A DNA stretch of 62,000 nucleotides from the NCBI RefSeq assembly GCF_000003815.2, contig NC_049985.1, forward strand, positions 24,142,981 to 24,204,980. The letters run 5' to 3'. The notes below the pieces were generated by a model. That model made no database searches and had not been told where the DNA came from. It was given only the letters and a program-made list of their open reading frames with translations. A program made the translations under genes and the position numbers. Position 1 is the first letter of the stretch. Each line of letters starts with the position of its first letter. Shown piece by piece: positions 1 through 9,895 of this stretch. The stretch is from Branchiostoma floridae (Eukaryota; Chordata; Leptocardii; Amphioxiformes; Branchiostomatidae).

Positions 1-350
1 GAGCATCTTTATCACGTGTTATAGCTCCACATTTCCAATGGTATATAGGCCATGTGAAGTTAAAGCTCAGTATTCAGATATTGTGCATACATGTCCAACC
101 CACTCGCTCATATATACAGATATCTAGTGTACATGTAAACACTACACACTGTTCAAGGAGGCAGGCAAAAGACGACCCGTTCCGTCCAAGTAGACCACAC
201 TCTGTCTGAAGTGGCAACTCTTCAAGAGAATAAACACAGCACGCCTCCAACAACTGCTCCCCCCACGGTAGTCTGTAGTTAAGACCACAGCAAGTAAATT
301 CTATGGATACCATCAACGCACTCATTAATTTTCGACGAATGCAGTAACCA
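1..350. other. gene-free stretch, nothing recognised
   Basis: Ordinary AT-leaning sequence. Short ORFs on both strands show no domain, bias or splice context that would support coding. Confidence 0.5.
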
Positions 351-443
351 AGATGCCCCTTCGCTTATTCGAACTGTTACCGACCAACCAGAACCAGGAG
401 CTCAACTGTGAGGCTGCTACCAATTGAGCTACAGGGACATACT
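351..443 (-). repeat. SINE-1 fragment (tRNA-like head)
   Basis: On the minus strand this begins with the same head as the SINE at 15211: 'gtccctgtagctcaattgg' followed by a box-B-like 'agttcgaata'. Only the head is present and the body is missing, so this is a truncated copy. The tRNA resemblance is read from the boxes; the family assignment comes from matching the other copies in this window. Confidence 0.7.
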
Positions 444-756
444 TGAACGGTAGTGTAAATGTATTTGATAAAGCTGAATGAACTTACTCGAGACTGCTAT
501 TCACATGATGTGGCTCTGGGACCTACAGAAAACGCGGAGGTCCCCGTTACATCTGCAACTGAATCGCCATGAACAAATGCTTGTGTAAACATATTCATTC
601 AGCCCCAGCGCCCTTATTCCGGATGGTACTCATATAACATGTGTCTCTGACCTAGAGAATTATGGAGGTCAGTTGCTAAAGCGTATTAATACACATTGCT
701 TAATGCTATGGTTTGAACACACTTTATTGAGACTGAAAGCAAGTACTACCGAATAC
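444..756. other. gene-free stretch, nothing recognised
   Basis: No repeat match within the window and no coding signal seen. Confidence 0.5.
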
Positions 757-938
757 TACTGTCAAACCTGCCCAAGAAGACCACTCAAGGGATAAAATCT
801 GGTCCATGTGGGCAGGTGGTCGCTGTAGACAGACATCTTATCAATGCTTGTGTCAATGGGGAAAAATCATCTAAGTGACCACATTGACCTGGTGGTCTTT
901 ATGTAGATGTTCTGTTCATTTATACAGGTTGTACTGTA
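757..938. mobile_element. MITE F copy (foldback, TA-type)
   Basis: The left end 'tactgtcaaacctg' mirrors the right end 'acaggttgtactgta'. Both match the termini of the cleaner copies at 5712 and 36016. Internal 'gtgggcaggtggtcgctgtaga' type sequence is shared with those copies. The ends are diverged, so the boundaries are accurate to only a few bases. No coding capacity; a non-autonomous DNA element is inferred. Confidence 0.7.
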
Positions 939-1027
939 CTCACACCAAGTGTTCGCTGAGCCTTTGCAATATCATTGAACACTGAATATTGCTGTTTCAG
1001 TATACGTAGCAGGGTATAGTTGTACAA

Positions 1028-1228
1028 GAAGGGGTTTCTAGCCCTTCCCTTCGACGTGCTCGAGGCACTTCGAATAAGAGACTCTCATTTTAGGTCCCTT
1101 CCGAAAGACGGGTGCAGCCCCAGCCGAGATGCCCTACCCAGGATTTGAACCGGAGCCTCCCAGCTACCAACTCATTGGAACCAGAAGATCAACTGTAATA
1201 CTGTTACCAGTTGAGCTACAGGGACATC
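1028..1228 (-). repeat. SINE-1 copy, tRNA-derived
   Basis: The reverse complement carries an A-box-like 'tagctcaactgg', a good B box 'ggttcaaatcc', then the body stretch shared with 15211-15497: a 'gggcatctcgg' block, 'cccgtctttcgga', and a tail ending in 'gggctagaaacccc'. The order tRNA-like head then unrelated body is that of a Pol III SINE. It lacks the AT-rich 3' tail of the 15211 copy. Confidence 0.85.
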
Positions 1229-1315
1229 CCTACAGTACCATAAGAACAGTATTTAAGGATTCTTTAAGTCAATTGATTTCCGTTTCTAGGTGGATCACTG
1301 AAGAAAGGCGGTTGG

Positions 1316-1400
1316 TCCTGACTAGCTCTTACCACAATCTTTATATTGACACAACAAAAGTACAGCGACTATAGTAAGTTCTTCAGTCACTATACATACA
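1316..1400 (-). repeat. dispersed repeat, probable LINE 3' end
   Basis: Shares 'tttatattgacacaac' and 'aaaagtacagcgact' with 60891-60960. In reverse complement both run into 'aataaag' type sequence, as expected of a non-LTR element 3' end. Identity as a LINE tail is inference. Confidence 0.5.
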
Positions 1401-1442
1401 TACAAACTAGTGAATGCAAATGGAGTAATGTAGAAACGAGCA

Positions 1443-1683
1443 ACGCTAATTCACCTTTATCCGTGGGGTAACCTATATCCGTTGTTTTACAGATAGGGTA
1501 TGAAGGGATATCAAGTCGACGGACGGTGGTTTCAAACTGCCATATTCTAATTTCAGTATCAGTTTGTTTTGAAATATTGAAAATATTGCAATTTTAAACC
1601 AACATCCTTCGAGGTGATCCCTAAATGTCCTGTGTTTAAAAAAACGGATATAGGTTACCCCGCAGAGAAAGGTGGACAAGCGT
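1443..1683. mobile_element. MITE A copy, full length
   Basis: Left terminal sequence 'acgctaattcacctttatcc' and right terminal 'aaaggtggacaagcgt' are inverted versions of each other and of the other MITE A copies. Internal arms 'gggatatcaagtcgacgg' and 'aaaccaacatcc' also pair, so the whole element folds back. The right flank is TA (1684-1685); the left TA is mutated. No ORF inside: a non-autonomous element that needs a transposase in trans. Confidence 0.88.
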
Positions 1684-1687
1684 TATA

Positions 1688-3050
1688 TTAATGTATAGAT
1701 AATTCAAGTTTAACGTATCGTTTTAAGTACTCGTTCTATTTTCTGACCTTTCTTTGATGAGAAGGTGCATATTGGTCTCCTGGGACAACAAGAACTCTTG
1801 TAAATAAAGCAATCTGTACTGTCAACAAACTTTGTGGATGATGTTTTGACAAATAGAGTATTCTGAGTAACATGTTGATGTAATAAACTAGCACTATCTT
1901 CAAGCACAGCAATTAAAAGCCGGCCCTGCACTTTCAAAAAGCTGCAAGGGTGTCCAAACACCTCTTTGTCAGCCCACTATCACTCAAAATTGTTGACAGT
2001 GTTATCTTCAGATAAAAAGATACAAAACCCGGAAGTTCCTGAAAGTTCCGATATATCATAAAGTACCATAACATGCCGCTTGGTAACCCAGAATCTAATC
2101 ATTTTGAGGTCTTATCAAGAACTAATTACAAGCAAAACATTAAGTTGAACTCAATATACTGAGACATTCTTGGGTTATACTGTTCGCAGATACCAATCAG
2201 AAACAAAAACATTACCTTCTAACGAAGGTAATTGGTGACGTGGCAAGATTGATTGTAATGAAAAGTTGCAAAGATGTAAACAACGTGCTTAAGGACTAAT
2301 TACTTTTTAAAAAGCTGCACCGACATCGCATGCAAAATACGTTCTTTAAAGATAATTATAAACACATACTTATATGGTAAATACAAAACTACATATTAGA
2401 AGAAAGGCAACATTTTCGAGAAAATGCAGGACGTTTCTCACCCAGCAATTTGCAAACAATACTATACGGTATACCATTAGGTGCTGCTCAAAGTATTAAC
2501 ATAATTTATACAACAGGATTTATTTATTAAATTACTGCGATAATAAATGTGTTTCGAGGAACTTTTGTCACGGTAATCAAATATGGAAACTTGTTCTTGA
2601 CAAAATCAGCTTTATCTTGTGCATTTTGTGACATAGATATAATATGGCTATTTTATCGAAAGTTAGAGCCACATTAACAAGTACACGAACATTTTGATGG
2701 TTGCTTTCATCAAACCCTCATGACAGAAAAAGAAGAAGAACACACGTCCAAAGACAATATGTTCTCCCTACGGGAAACATAATAAGTACGCGCCACGTTG
2801 CAATGATACCACGTGTACATCAAAACTGGAATTTCAATCGTGATATTGATATTGATATTATCTCTCCGCGTATCAGCTTTAGCCGTTTCCTTTATTGCGT
2901 ATCGGTAAAACTATTATAAAGTACTCTCAACACCGTAACAGCTTCAACTGTCCCACAAAAACAGTTTGCTTTCTAAACAAAATTTTATACTAGACTCTAA
3001 TCTTCAAATTACTATCTACTAAACGCCACTGTGCGCTAATGCTTTTAGAA
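1688..3050. other. gene-free AT-rich stretch
   Basis: About 1.4 kb without a repeat I can match elsewhere in the window. It contains a short (attgat)n-like run near 2840-2860. Chance ORFs only. Confidence 0.5.
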
Positions 3051-3052
3051 TA

Positions 3053-3233
3053 CTGTAAATGCAGAAATGTTCCGTTGGTTTTATGTTCGCGAATTTAAAA
3101 CCACCACGAACATTTTTCCATGGCAGAAAGAGACTACAGTGCATGGTGCTACCGCGAACTTTAAACCACCGCGAAAAGTCCCTTTCCCCGCTACCGCGAA
3201 ATTAAATCCCCGCGAACTTAAATGCATTTACAG
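3053..3233. mobile_element. MITE G copy with TA duplication
   Basis: TA at 3051-3052 and 3234-3235 flank terminal inverted repeats 'ctgtaaatgcag' and 'aatgcatttacag'. The interior holds repeated inverted blocks of the type 'aaaaccaccacgaacat' and 'taccgcgaaattaaat'. A second copy lies at 46738-46946. The TA duplication points to the Tc1/mariner mobilisation group. It is about 180 bp with no ORF. Confidence 0.9.
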
Positions 3234-3235
3234 TA

Positions 3236-3803
3236 TGTGGTACGGCTATGTATAGTGAATCCTCTAGGGACATACGCGCACTCATTACATAAAGCCTATC
3301 ACATGGGTACGTACATATGGCGTTGTAATCTGTTACAATGATATCTATTTTGGATCTACGTCGCCCTTTTTTCTAACGCGTAAAATGTCTATAACAATGG
3401 CTTAAAGGTTGGAAAAGGTAAGCAAGTACACGCACTTGTATTAGTCATTGTGTGTTTCAAGGCCGATTTATCGTATCAGGGATGGATATTTTAACCGTAC
3501 GTTGTCAACCAATAACAATGGACCACTACCATTAGATTATGTTATCAAAACGTTATATTTTCTATAGTATGTATGTAATTCACTATATACTTGTCTATTA
3601 TCGAATACCTGGATATCTCTCAATGTATTCCAACAGCAGATTCAAGTACACATTGATACATGTGGAAAAAAAACCGCATTGTACATATAGGATAATATAT
3701 ACCTAAATAAATGTCCAAACGTTATGAAATCTAAATCTAGACCACATGGTATTTTGTGAAATCTATTAGTATGTAAAAGAATATGCCATGCATTGTGACT
3801 GTT
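3236..3803. other. gene-free stretch, nothing recognised
   Basis: AT-rich with no matched repeat or coding signal. Confidence 0.5.
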
Positions 3804-4203
3804 ACAATTGTTGTGCAATAAAGTTTATCTATATATTCATGATGATGTTCAGAGCAGGTAGTAGTGTTTAGAATTACACGTTTTTATTATTTGCGTGCGT
3901 CCGAAAATGTAGCCTACGAAAATCATCCCCATCTACTCAATATATTACCCCAATGGCAGCAACATTTATAGGCTGTTCTGCCGACTACAATTGAATTGCC
4001 ATATATTGTAACTAGTACAATTGTTGTGCAATAAAGTTGATCTATATATTCATGATGATGTTGAGAGTGGAAAGTAGTGTTTAGATGTACACGTTTTAAA
4101 TCTATCTGAAAATACGGCTAACGAAAATCAGCCCCAACTACTCAATATATTACCCCAATGGCAGCAACATTTATAGCCCGGCCTCCCGACTACAATTGAA
4201 TTT
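3804..4203. repeat. two-copy direct tandem duplication, 213-bp period
   Basis: Unit 1 starts 'acaattgttgtgcaataaag' at 3804 and unit 2 starts with the same words at 4017. Both contain 'tgatgatgtt', 'tactcaatatattacccc' and 'caatggcagcaacattta' in the same order. Divergence between units is modest. The 'gtgcaataaag' start resembles a polyadenylation-like LINE 3' end also seen near 33070 and 55140, so each unit may be a retrotransposon tail. Confidence 0.8.
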
Positions 4204-4418
4204 GTTCCTCTGCTAGCGTTGCGGAAACGTTTCAATTTGTTTACTCTCGTAGAATAATTATTGGCTGTATTAATCGACCGCTTGGGGAGTTGTAACGCCA
4301 TCAAAACCCCATTTCTTGTCTCTCGACCGGAAAGGGCCATCTGAAAATGAGTTTCTGTACAGGGGCCACCGCCAGTCAGTAATGAATATGCCTTCCTTTG
4401 GGAGTGGGTTTGCTACAA
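4204..4418. other. unique spacer before the satellite
   Basis: Short ORFs cross this part into the array but have no independent support. Confidence 0.4.
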
Positions 4419-5560
4419 GGTACACACGTCTGGCTGCTTCGGTGGGCACAAACTACCTCTTACAACCGGAGGCGTGCAGCTACTTAACACGCCTGCACGA
4501 TCGCACATATAGGAAGCGGCATTTACACGTGCCGCGTTGTATATATGTAACAGCAGTTCACCTTTATTCGTAGGGTAACCTTTATCCGTAAGGTACACAC
4601 GTCTGGCTGCTTCGGTGGGCACAAACTACCTCTTACAACCAGAGGCGTGCAAGTACTTAACACGCCTGCACGATCGCACATATAGGAAGCGGCATTTACA
4701 CATGCCGCGTTATGTATATGTAACACCAGTTCATTTTTATTCGTAGGGTAACCTTTATCCGTAAGGTACACACGTCTGGCTGCTTCGGTGGGCACAAACT
4801 ACCTCTTACAACCAGAGGCGTGCAAGTACTTAACACGCCTGCACGATCGCACATATAGGAAGCGGCATTTACACGTGCCGCGTTGAGTTTGTGTAACACC
4901 AGTTCACCTTTATCCGTAGGGTAACCTTTATCCGTTAGTTTATGAACAATGTATTTAGGGATATCAAGTACTTAACACGCCTGCACGATTGCACAGATAG
5001 GAAGCGGCATTTACACATGCCGCGTTGAGTATGTGTAACACCAGTTCACCTTTATCCGTAGGGTAACCTTTGTCCGTTATTTTATGAACAATGTATTTAG
5101 GGATATCAAGTACTTAACACGCCCTCACGATCGCACATATAGGAAGCGGCATTTACACGTGCCGCGTTGGATATATATGTAACACCAGTTCACCTTTATC
5201 CGTAGGGTAACCTTTATCCGTTATTTTTAAGAACAATGTATTTAGGGATATCAAGTACTTAACACGCCGTCACTATCGCACATATAGGAAGCGGCATTTA
5301 CACGTGCCGCGTTGTATATGACTGTATAACACCAGTTCACCTTTATTCGTAGGGTAACCTTTATCCGTAAGGTACACACGTCTGGCTGCTTCGGTGAGCA
5401 CAAACTACCTCTTACAACCGGAGGCGTGCAAGTACTTAACACGCCTGCACGATTGCACATATAGGAAGCGGCATTTACACGTGCCTCGTTGTATATGTGT
5501 AACACCAGTTCACCTTTATCCGTAGGGTAACCTTTATTCGTTCTTTTTGAGAACAATGTA
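4419..5560. repeat. chimeric satellite array with 173-bp and 142-bp monomers
   Basis: About seven direct units. Every unit carries (i) a copy of one MITE A end, 'cagttcacctttatccgta', and (ii) a common block 'aagtacttaacacgcc' followed by a small hairpin, GCGGCA / TGCCGC around an 8-base loop. Between them sits one of two alternative fillers: a block with 'tacacacgtctggctgcttc' (units near 4419, 4592, 4765, 5371) or a block with 'gaacaatgtatttaggga', which is MITE A interior (units near 4940, 5080, 5225). The common block recurs at 4651, 4824, 4966, 5108, 5253 and 5430, giving steps of 173, 142, 142, 145 and 177. The array runs directly into a complete MITE A at 5502-5707. Confidence 0.9.
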
Positions 5561-5707
5561 TTTAGGGATATCAGATGATGGTTTCAAACTGCAATAATTT
5601 GAAAATAATACAATTTGAAACTACCGTCCATCGATTGAAATCCCTGAATACCCTGTATAGCAACACAACGGATATAGGCTATCCCGCGGATAAAGGTGAA
5701 CTAATGT
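5502..5707. mobile_element. MITE A copy at the end of the satellite
   Basis: The left end 'acaccagttcaccttta' and right end 'ataaaggtgaactaatgt' are inverted repeats. TA flanks sit at 5500-5501 and 5708-5709. The left half of this copy is what is amplified in the adjacent array, including the interior 'gtatttagggatatca'. No ORF. Confidence 0.88.
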
Positions 5708-5711
5708 TATA

Positions 5712-5884
5712 CAGTCAAACTGCCTAAGACGACAGTCAGGGGACCGGTAGAATTTGGTCTATGTGGACAGGTGGTCACTATAGATGGGGTTCTTAACGCT
5801 TGCTTTAATGAGAAAAGAAAGGGACCACCAGAAAGTAGACATTGTACCTAGAAGGTAGAGGTGGTTACATGAACAGGTTTGAGT
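5712..5884. mobile_element. MITE F copy, TA-flanked, abutting MITE A
   Basis: TA at 5710-5711 and 5885-5886; ends 'cagtcaaactgcc' and 'aacaggtttgagtg' are inverted repeats. Internal 'ggaccggtagaatttgg' and 'ggacaggtggtcactata' match the 36016 copy. Its left TA directly follows the right TA of the MITE A copy, so the two elements share an insertion hot spot. Confidence 0.85.
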
Positions 5885-5960
5885 GTATGTATCGTTACAT
5901 ACGTTATGGGACGTTAAACCAATGTTTTGTTGAGTCTTTCTTCAAGTTAATACGCAAAAT

Positions 5961-5988
5961 CACACACAAAAAACACATACACACACGT

Positions 5989-6035
<47 letters not shown>

Positions 6036-6042
6036 GATAGAG

Positions 6043-6097
<55 letters not shown>

Positions 6098-6140
6098 GAA
6101 AAACACACGCAAATACAGAAAGACACACACACAAACACGT
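5961..6140. repeat. compound microsatellite (CA)n-(GA)n-(CA)n
   Basis: An interrupted CA block, a pure GA block near 6000-6025, then a long CA block near 6044-6095 with a diverged tail. It opens Cys/Val and Thr/His ORFs on both strands that are artefacts. Confidence 0.95.
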
Positions 6141-6179
6141 CAAGGTACTTCAGCGTACGCCCGACATTATCTGTCAATA

Positions 6180-6465
6180 CGTTCTATCGATTATCAGGAC
6201 CTGACTCTCAAAACGCTGGATTATCTGAATGCCAATATTTGGGAAAATGTAAGTCTGACCTGATGAATCTTAAGAGGGTGATGAAAGATCTGAGAAACGG
6301 GTCCAAGTAAAATATCATGTCATGTTTTTTAATCGTGTTCACTTTGAACCAGAGTGCCGTTTTGTTAAAAAGGCAATTTGACCACTTCTAGGCAATAATG
6401 ACAAAAATTATCATGCTAGGAGATAGCAAAGAACATTGATTTTGGTGGCTTGAAGGTTGTAGACA
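6180..6465. other. gene-free stretch, nothing recognised
   Basis: No matched repeat or coding signal. Confidence 0.5.
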
Positions 6466-6900
6466 GGAGGAAAACAGTTGTCATCGAGGGAGAGTTCCAT
6501 GGTTAGCATTCCGGGGAAAGAAGATGTTGCTATAGAAAGACTTTGAGTCTTTTTATTTAACTTCTCCTTTTGGAATTTCTCTAGATAACTTTGTTTATTT
6601 TATGCAGGAGGGAAACAGTTGTCATCCAGAAAGTTACATGGTCCAGCAGTCCAAGAAAAGAAGTTGTTGTTATAGAAAGACTTTGAGACTTTTTATTTCA
6701 CTTCTCCTTTTGGAATTTCTCTAGATAACTATTACCAAATCTCCCAAGCTGTCCTTGAAGGTATCAAGCTACTTCGCTGAAGATGCTGTAGAAGGACTTT
6801 AAGACATTTAATTTCAATTCTTTATTTCTCCTTTTGGAATTTCTCTACATAACTTTAGCCAACTCTCCCAAGCTGTCCTTGAAGGTATCGAGCTACCCCG
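6466..6900. repeat. three-unit tandem repeat, about 125-140 bp
   Basis: 'cttctccttttggaatttct' recurs at 6561, 6701 and about 6825. Units 1 and 2 share 'acagttgtcat' and 'atagaaagactttgag'; units 2 and 3 share 'ccaagctgtccttgaaggta'. The different overlap between pairs indicates unequal exchange with partial units. Confidence 0.85.
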
Positions 6901-7170
6901 CTTGAAACACCGGCGGAGAGATCTCAGCGGTGCAACTAGATCTGTACCAGCGCGTTAAAGTCCTCAGTGAGAATCAAATAAACGACCACTTAGATGCTCC
7001 AAGACGGGCGGAGGTACTTAACAGTCTGTCAGGAGCTCGGACTCCTTCTAATTAGGCCTGCTGGCATCCTAAAGGTACCGCGGACCATCCGAGAGTGAAA
7101 ATAAAACTTGAGTGGAACGAGGGTCTCAGATGCACCATCGGTGTTGTTCTGAACTCCGCGCAGTTTTATC
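6901..7170. promoter_or_regulatory. candidate conserved non-coding island
   Basis: GC-richer, non-repetitive sequence between repeats, with the palindromic homeodomain core 'ctaattag' near 7047. No ORF of note. A regulatory role is inference from composition alone; conservation was not tested. Confidence 0.3.
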
Positions 7171-7198
7171 AAGTACTCACCGCTAAGAGTATCACTCG

Positions 7199-7385
7199 TA
7201 AGGTCTTATGTAGATACACTGTATTCAGCTATGAATAACAAGAGTCTTTGTACACTACACAAGTGGTTGAATCAACCGATGTTTCGGTATGACCGTCTGT
7301 CACCTATTCTGACTGGTTCACATTGCACTGCAGCATAGGTGTCGCTGCTCACAGATGCGGTAACAAACGTAAATGATGGTGACCA
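7199..7385 (-). repeat. dispersed repeat J (inverted relative to 16256)
   Basis: 'gactggttcacattgcac', 'tgcagcataggtgtcgctg' and 'acagatgcggta' occur here and, reverse-complemented, at 16256-16395. Probably a fragment of a larger transposable element; class unknown. Confidence 0.75.
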
Positions 7386-8243
7386 GAAAAGGCATCAAAT
7401 ACAACACATTAGGTGGATTTTTTTGTAAAATAGGTGAATACATCCGTGAGTATTTTTATCAGATTATTTTGTTTATATGTTTATTTGTTGATTAGCAGCA
7501 TAGTTCAAGTGGTTAATATGTGGTTAAGTCATGTTCTACCAAATGAACGGTTGTATTGTCGACCCCCAGCGACTTATCTTTGGTACTACAGAAGAACTTT
7601 TCGCTTTTATATCTCGTCTTCTGGACAAGCTATGGTCAAGATTTCGGGTTGTACATTGGTCTTATGCTCAGAAATTTAGTGACATGAATTTCGGCCTTCT
7701 AGCAGCTGCTTTTGGAATTGCAGGGTCATTTTAGTTGTATACTTTGTACATCCATGCTATGCTTTATTAGCAATGTTCTGTTAACAAATCGTTATACCCC
7801 ATACATTTACATACTGTAGCTTTACTCTAATGGAAGTATAACACTAAAGTTCAGATTTCGTTTGATCCCGCTGTGCTGAAGGAATGAAAACCTTTCCTTG
7901 GCACCGCGGACCCGTAATAAAATCCATGATGCCCTCTGCCCACCTCAAGTCTTATCGATCAGGTCCCTCTAGAGTTTATACTTTACTATGCACTGATACG
8001 TACAAGCTCTCTCTCACACCGCAATGCTGACATGGACGCAGACTCAAAACCCTACATCTCTAGTACGATTCTATGTGCGAACAGGATTTGAGAAAAATAT
8101 AATACTGACAAAAGTTGCCTAGTTTTGAATTCGGAACATTTTGAGTGTGAAAGTCCGTTGGCAGCCATCTGTCCATTTTACGATCGTCGATCAATCAAAG
8201 ACATTCAATTACGTGTGTCAGCCACAATGGTCCGATAACATTT
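7386..8243. other. gene-free stretch, nothing recognised
   Basis: Two overlapping short plus-strand ORFs (near 7434-7734) were read and show no recognisable motif. No splice or initiation context supports them. Confidence 0.5.
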
Positions 8244-8256
8244 GGGGGGGGGGGGG
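8244..8256. repeat. poly-G run of 13
   Basis: Uninterrupted G run directly readable; length may be affected by sequencing error. Confidence 0.9.
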
Positions 8257-8309
8257 TCCCTCTAGAAGGTGCGACCAAATATTTCAAGGAGAAATAACGA
8301 TTCTATTTC

Positions 8310-8420
8310 CTGTTTTGTAAGTTTTTATTTGTCTGTTGTATCGTTAGTATTACAGCTTGCATCATATTCAAATTAAGAAATGAATAGTCTCAAAAATTCA
8401 ATTTTGGTCGCAGTACATTG
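8310..8420. repeat. family E-related arm fragment
   Basis: Order 'catattcaaattaagaaat' then 'aattttggtcgcag' parallels 13465-13562 and the sequence leading into the family E element at 29478. Diverged remnant. Confidence 0.5.
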
Positions 8421-8440
8421 AAACGTTTGAAGATAGTAAA

Positions 8441-8580
8441 GCGCCTAATGGTGTAACACACACCGGTTTTGTACTGAACAGTACAGGTGTATTTGATCCA
8501 CTTACACAGCACAGGGATTGACCCATACTCCTTTTGATAAGTGTGGTGGGTTCTTTTACGTGGTTACACATCATATTTAC
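8441..8580 (-). repeat. SINE-2 fragment
   Basis: 'tttgtactgaacagtaca', 'tttgatccacttacac' and 'gataagtgtggtgggttctt' match the 25583 and 22726 copies. Only the 3' body is present (read on the minus strand). Confidence 0.75.
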
Positions 8581-8603
8581 ATAGACGTTTTAAACGGCAT
8601 CTA

Positions 8604-8819
8604 ACGCTAGTTCACCTTAATCCGAGGGCCGACCTTTATCCGTTGTCTTTAAAACAGCACATTTAGGGATATCAAGTCTACAGACAGTTGTTTCAAATTT
8701 GAAATATTTTCAAAATGTTCCAATTTTAAACCACCGTCCGTCGCCTTTGTGTCCTTAAATACGCTTTTTTCTTACAAATAACGGATATAGGTTACCCTCG
8801 GATAAAGGTGAACTAGCGT
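8604..8819. mobile_element. MITE A copy with TA duplication
   Basis: TA at 8602-8603 and 8820-8821. Termini 'acgctagttcacctt' and 'aaggtgaactagcgt' are near-perfect inverted repeats, and the inner arms also pair. This is among the cleanest copies and defines the ends of the family. Confidence 0.92.
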
Positions 8820-8879
8820 TACCTTCTGAGAACCGTTTCAAGCCCTGCGGTTTCAGGTCTTGTTTATCCATTCCGCACG

Positions 8880-9159
8880 CAGGCTCGGACAAGTAGGAAT
8901 TGGTCATTCAACGCCACCATAAATCCAGCCTAAGCCTGTATGTTACTGGAGTGAATGGTCTCTCGGAGAATACAAAAACTACAAAGGAATGCTCGAGTTG
9001 TGGCCTCACAGGCGCAAGCCGGGAGTCTTTATTTGCCGGGGTGAAACAGGAGACCAGTGTGAAGCAAACCCTCAGGCCGCTACACGGGCCCTGAGCGGCT
9101 GTTTCTCCTCCGTATAGCAGACCCAGAGGAACCGCGGAAAATCCAAGATTTATGGGGAC
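8880..9159. other. GC-richer single-copy stretch
   Basis: No repeat match; a 64-residue ORF at 8900-9094 has no recognisable feature. Could be regulatory, but no motif cluster stands out. Confidence 0.3.
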
Positions 9160-9895
9160 GATGGACGAGAGGAATACACTGAAAATGTATCGTCAGAATC
9201 GGTAACCGCTAACGCTGGTTCACTTTTATCCGACAGTAACCTATATCCGTTGTTTTTAAAAGAAGCGAATTAGGGATATGATGCGACGGACGGTGGTTTC
9301 AAATCGGAACATTTCTAAAATATTGCAAATTTGAAAAACATTCCGCAGATTTAACCCAATTTGCTGTTTTTAAGGACAATGGATAAAGGTCACCCCGCGG
9401 AGAAAGGTGAACTAGGTTACAGCGTTGGTAGATAAGAATTGTGTTGGTCAAGAATTTTGACGTCTCATTTAAAAATGAAGAATCAGTAATTGACCAATCA
9501 ACTTTCAGATAAAAGATCGACTGATTAAGATTGACAGCACGGGAGGAATACATGGAGAATGTATCGTCGGAATCGCTACCCGCTACCTGGTTATAGAGTT
9601 GGTAGGTAAGAATTGTGTTGGTCAAGAATTGTAATGTCTCATTTGAAAATAAAGAATCTTTTATTGACCAATCAGCTTTCAGATAAGGGATCAAATGATT
9701 AAGATTGACAGCACGGGAGGAATACATGGAAAATGTATCGTCAGAATCGGCAACCACTACCTAGTTACAGCGTTGGTAGGTAAGAATTGTGTTGGTCAAG
9801 AATTGTGATGTCTCATCTGAAGATGAAGAATCAGTAATTGACCAATCAACTTTCAGACTAAAGATCAACTAATTAAGATTGACAGCTGATGTCTT
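9160..9895. repeat. tandem repeat, 174-bp period, one unit interrupted by MITE A
   Basis: 'gaattgtgttggtcaagaat' recurs at 9436, 9610 and 9784, an exact 174-base step. Each unit has 'attgaccaatca', 'gattaagattgacagc' and 'gaggaatacatgg'. The first, partial unit begins near 9160 and is split by the MITE A copy at 9212-9417. A 152-residue minus-strand ORF crosses two units in phase because 174 is a multiple of three. Confidence 0.9.
9212..9417. mobile_element. MITE A copy inside a tandem-repeat unit
   Basis: TA at 9210-9211 and 9418-9419. Ends 'acgctggttcacttttat' and 'gaaaggtgaactaggt' are inverted. The right arm is internally shortened and mutated. Confidence 0.85.

Noticed and set aside
4413-5556. 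Repeated minus-strand peptides (MPTEAARRVYLTDKGYPTN type)
   Set aside because: Product of the 173/142-bp satellite; unit lengths are not multiples of three, so no continuous repeat protein can form.
4419-5560. CRISPR-like array
   Set aside because: Regular repeats with hairpins were considered, but units are 142-173 bp, spacers are not unique, and the DNA is eukaryotic.
5842-6204. ORFs rich in Thr/His or Cys/Val
   Set aside because: Translation of CA/GA microsatellites. The same applies at 19629-19941, 28017-28726, 31217-31638, 38246-38885 and 53920-54273.
9299-9757. 152-codon minus ORF with internal repeat
   Set aside because: Explained by the 174-bp tandem unit being divisible by three; begins in MITE A sequence and lacks any domain.
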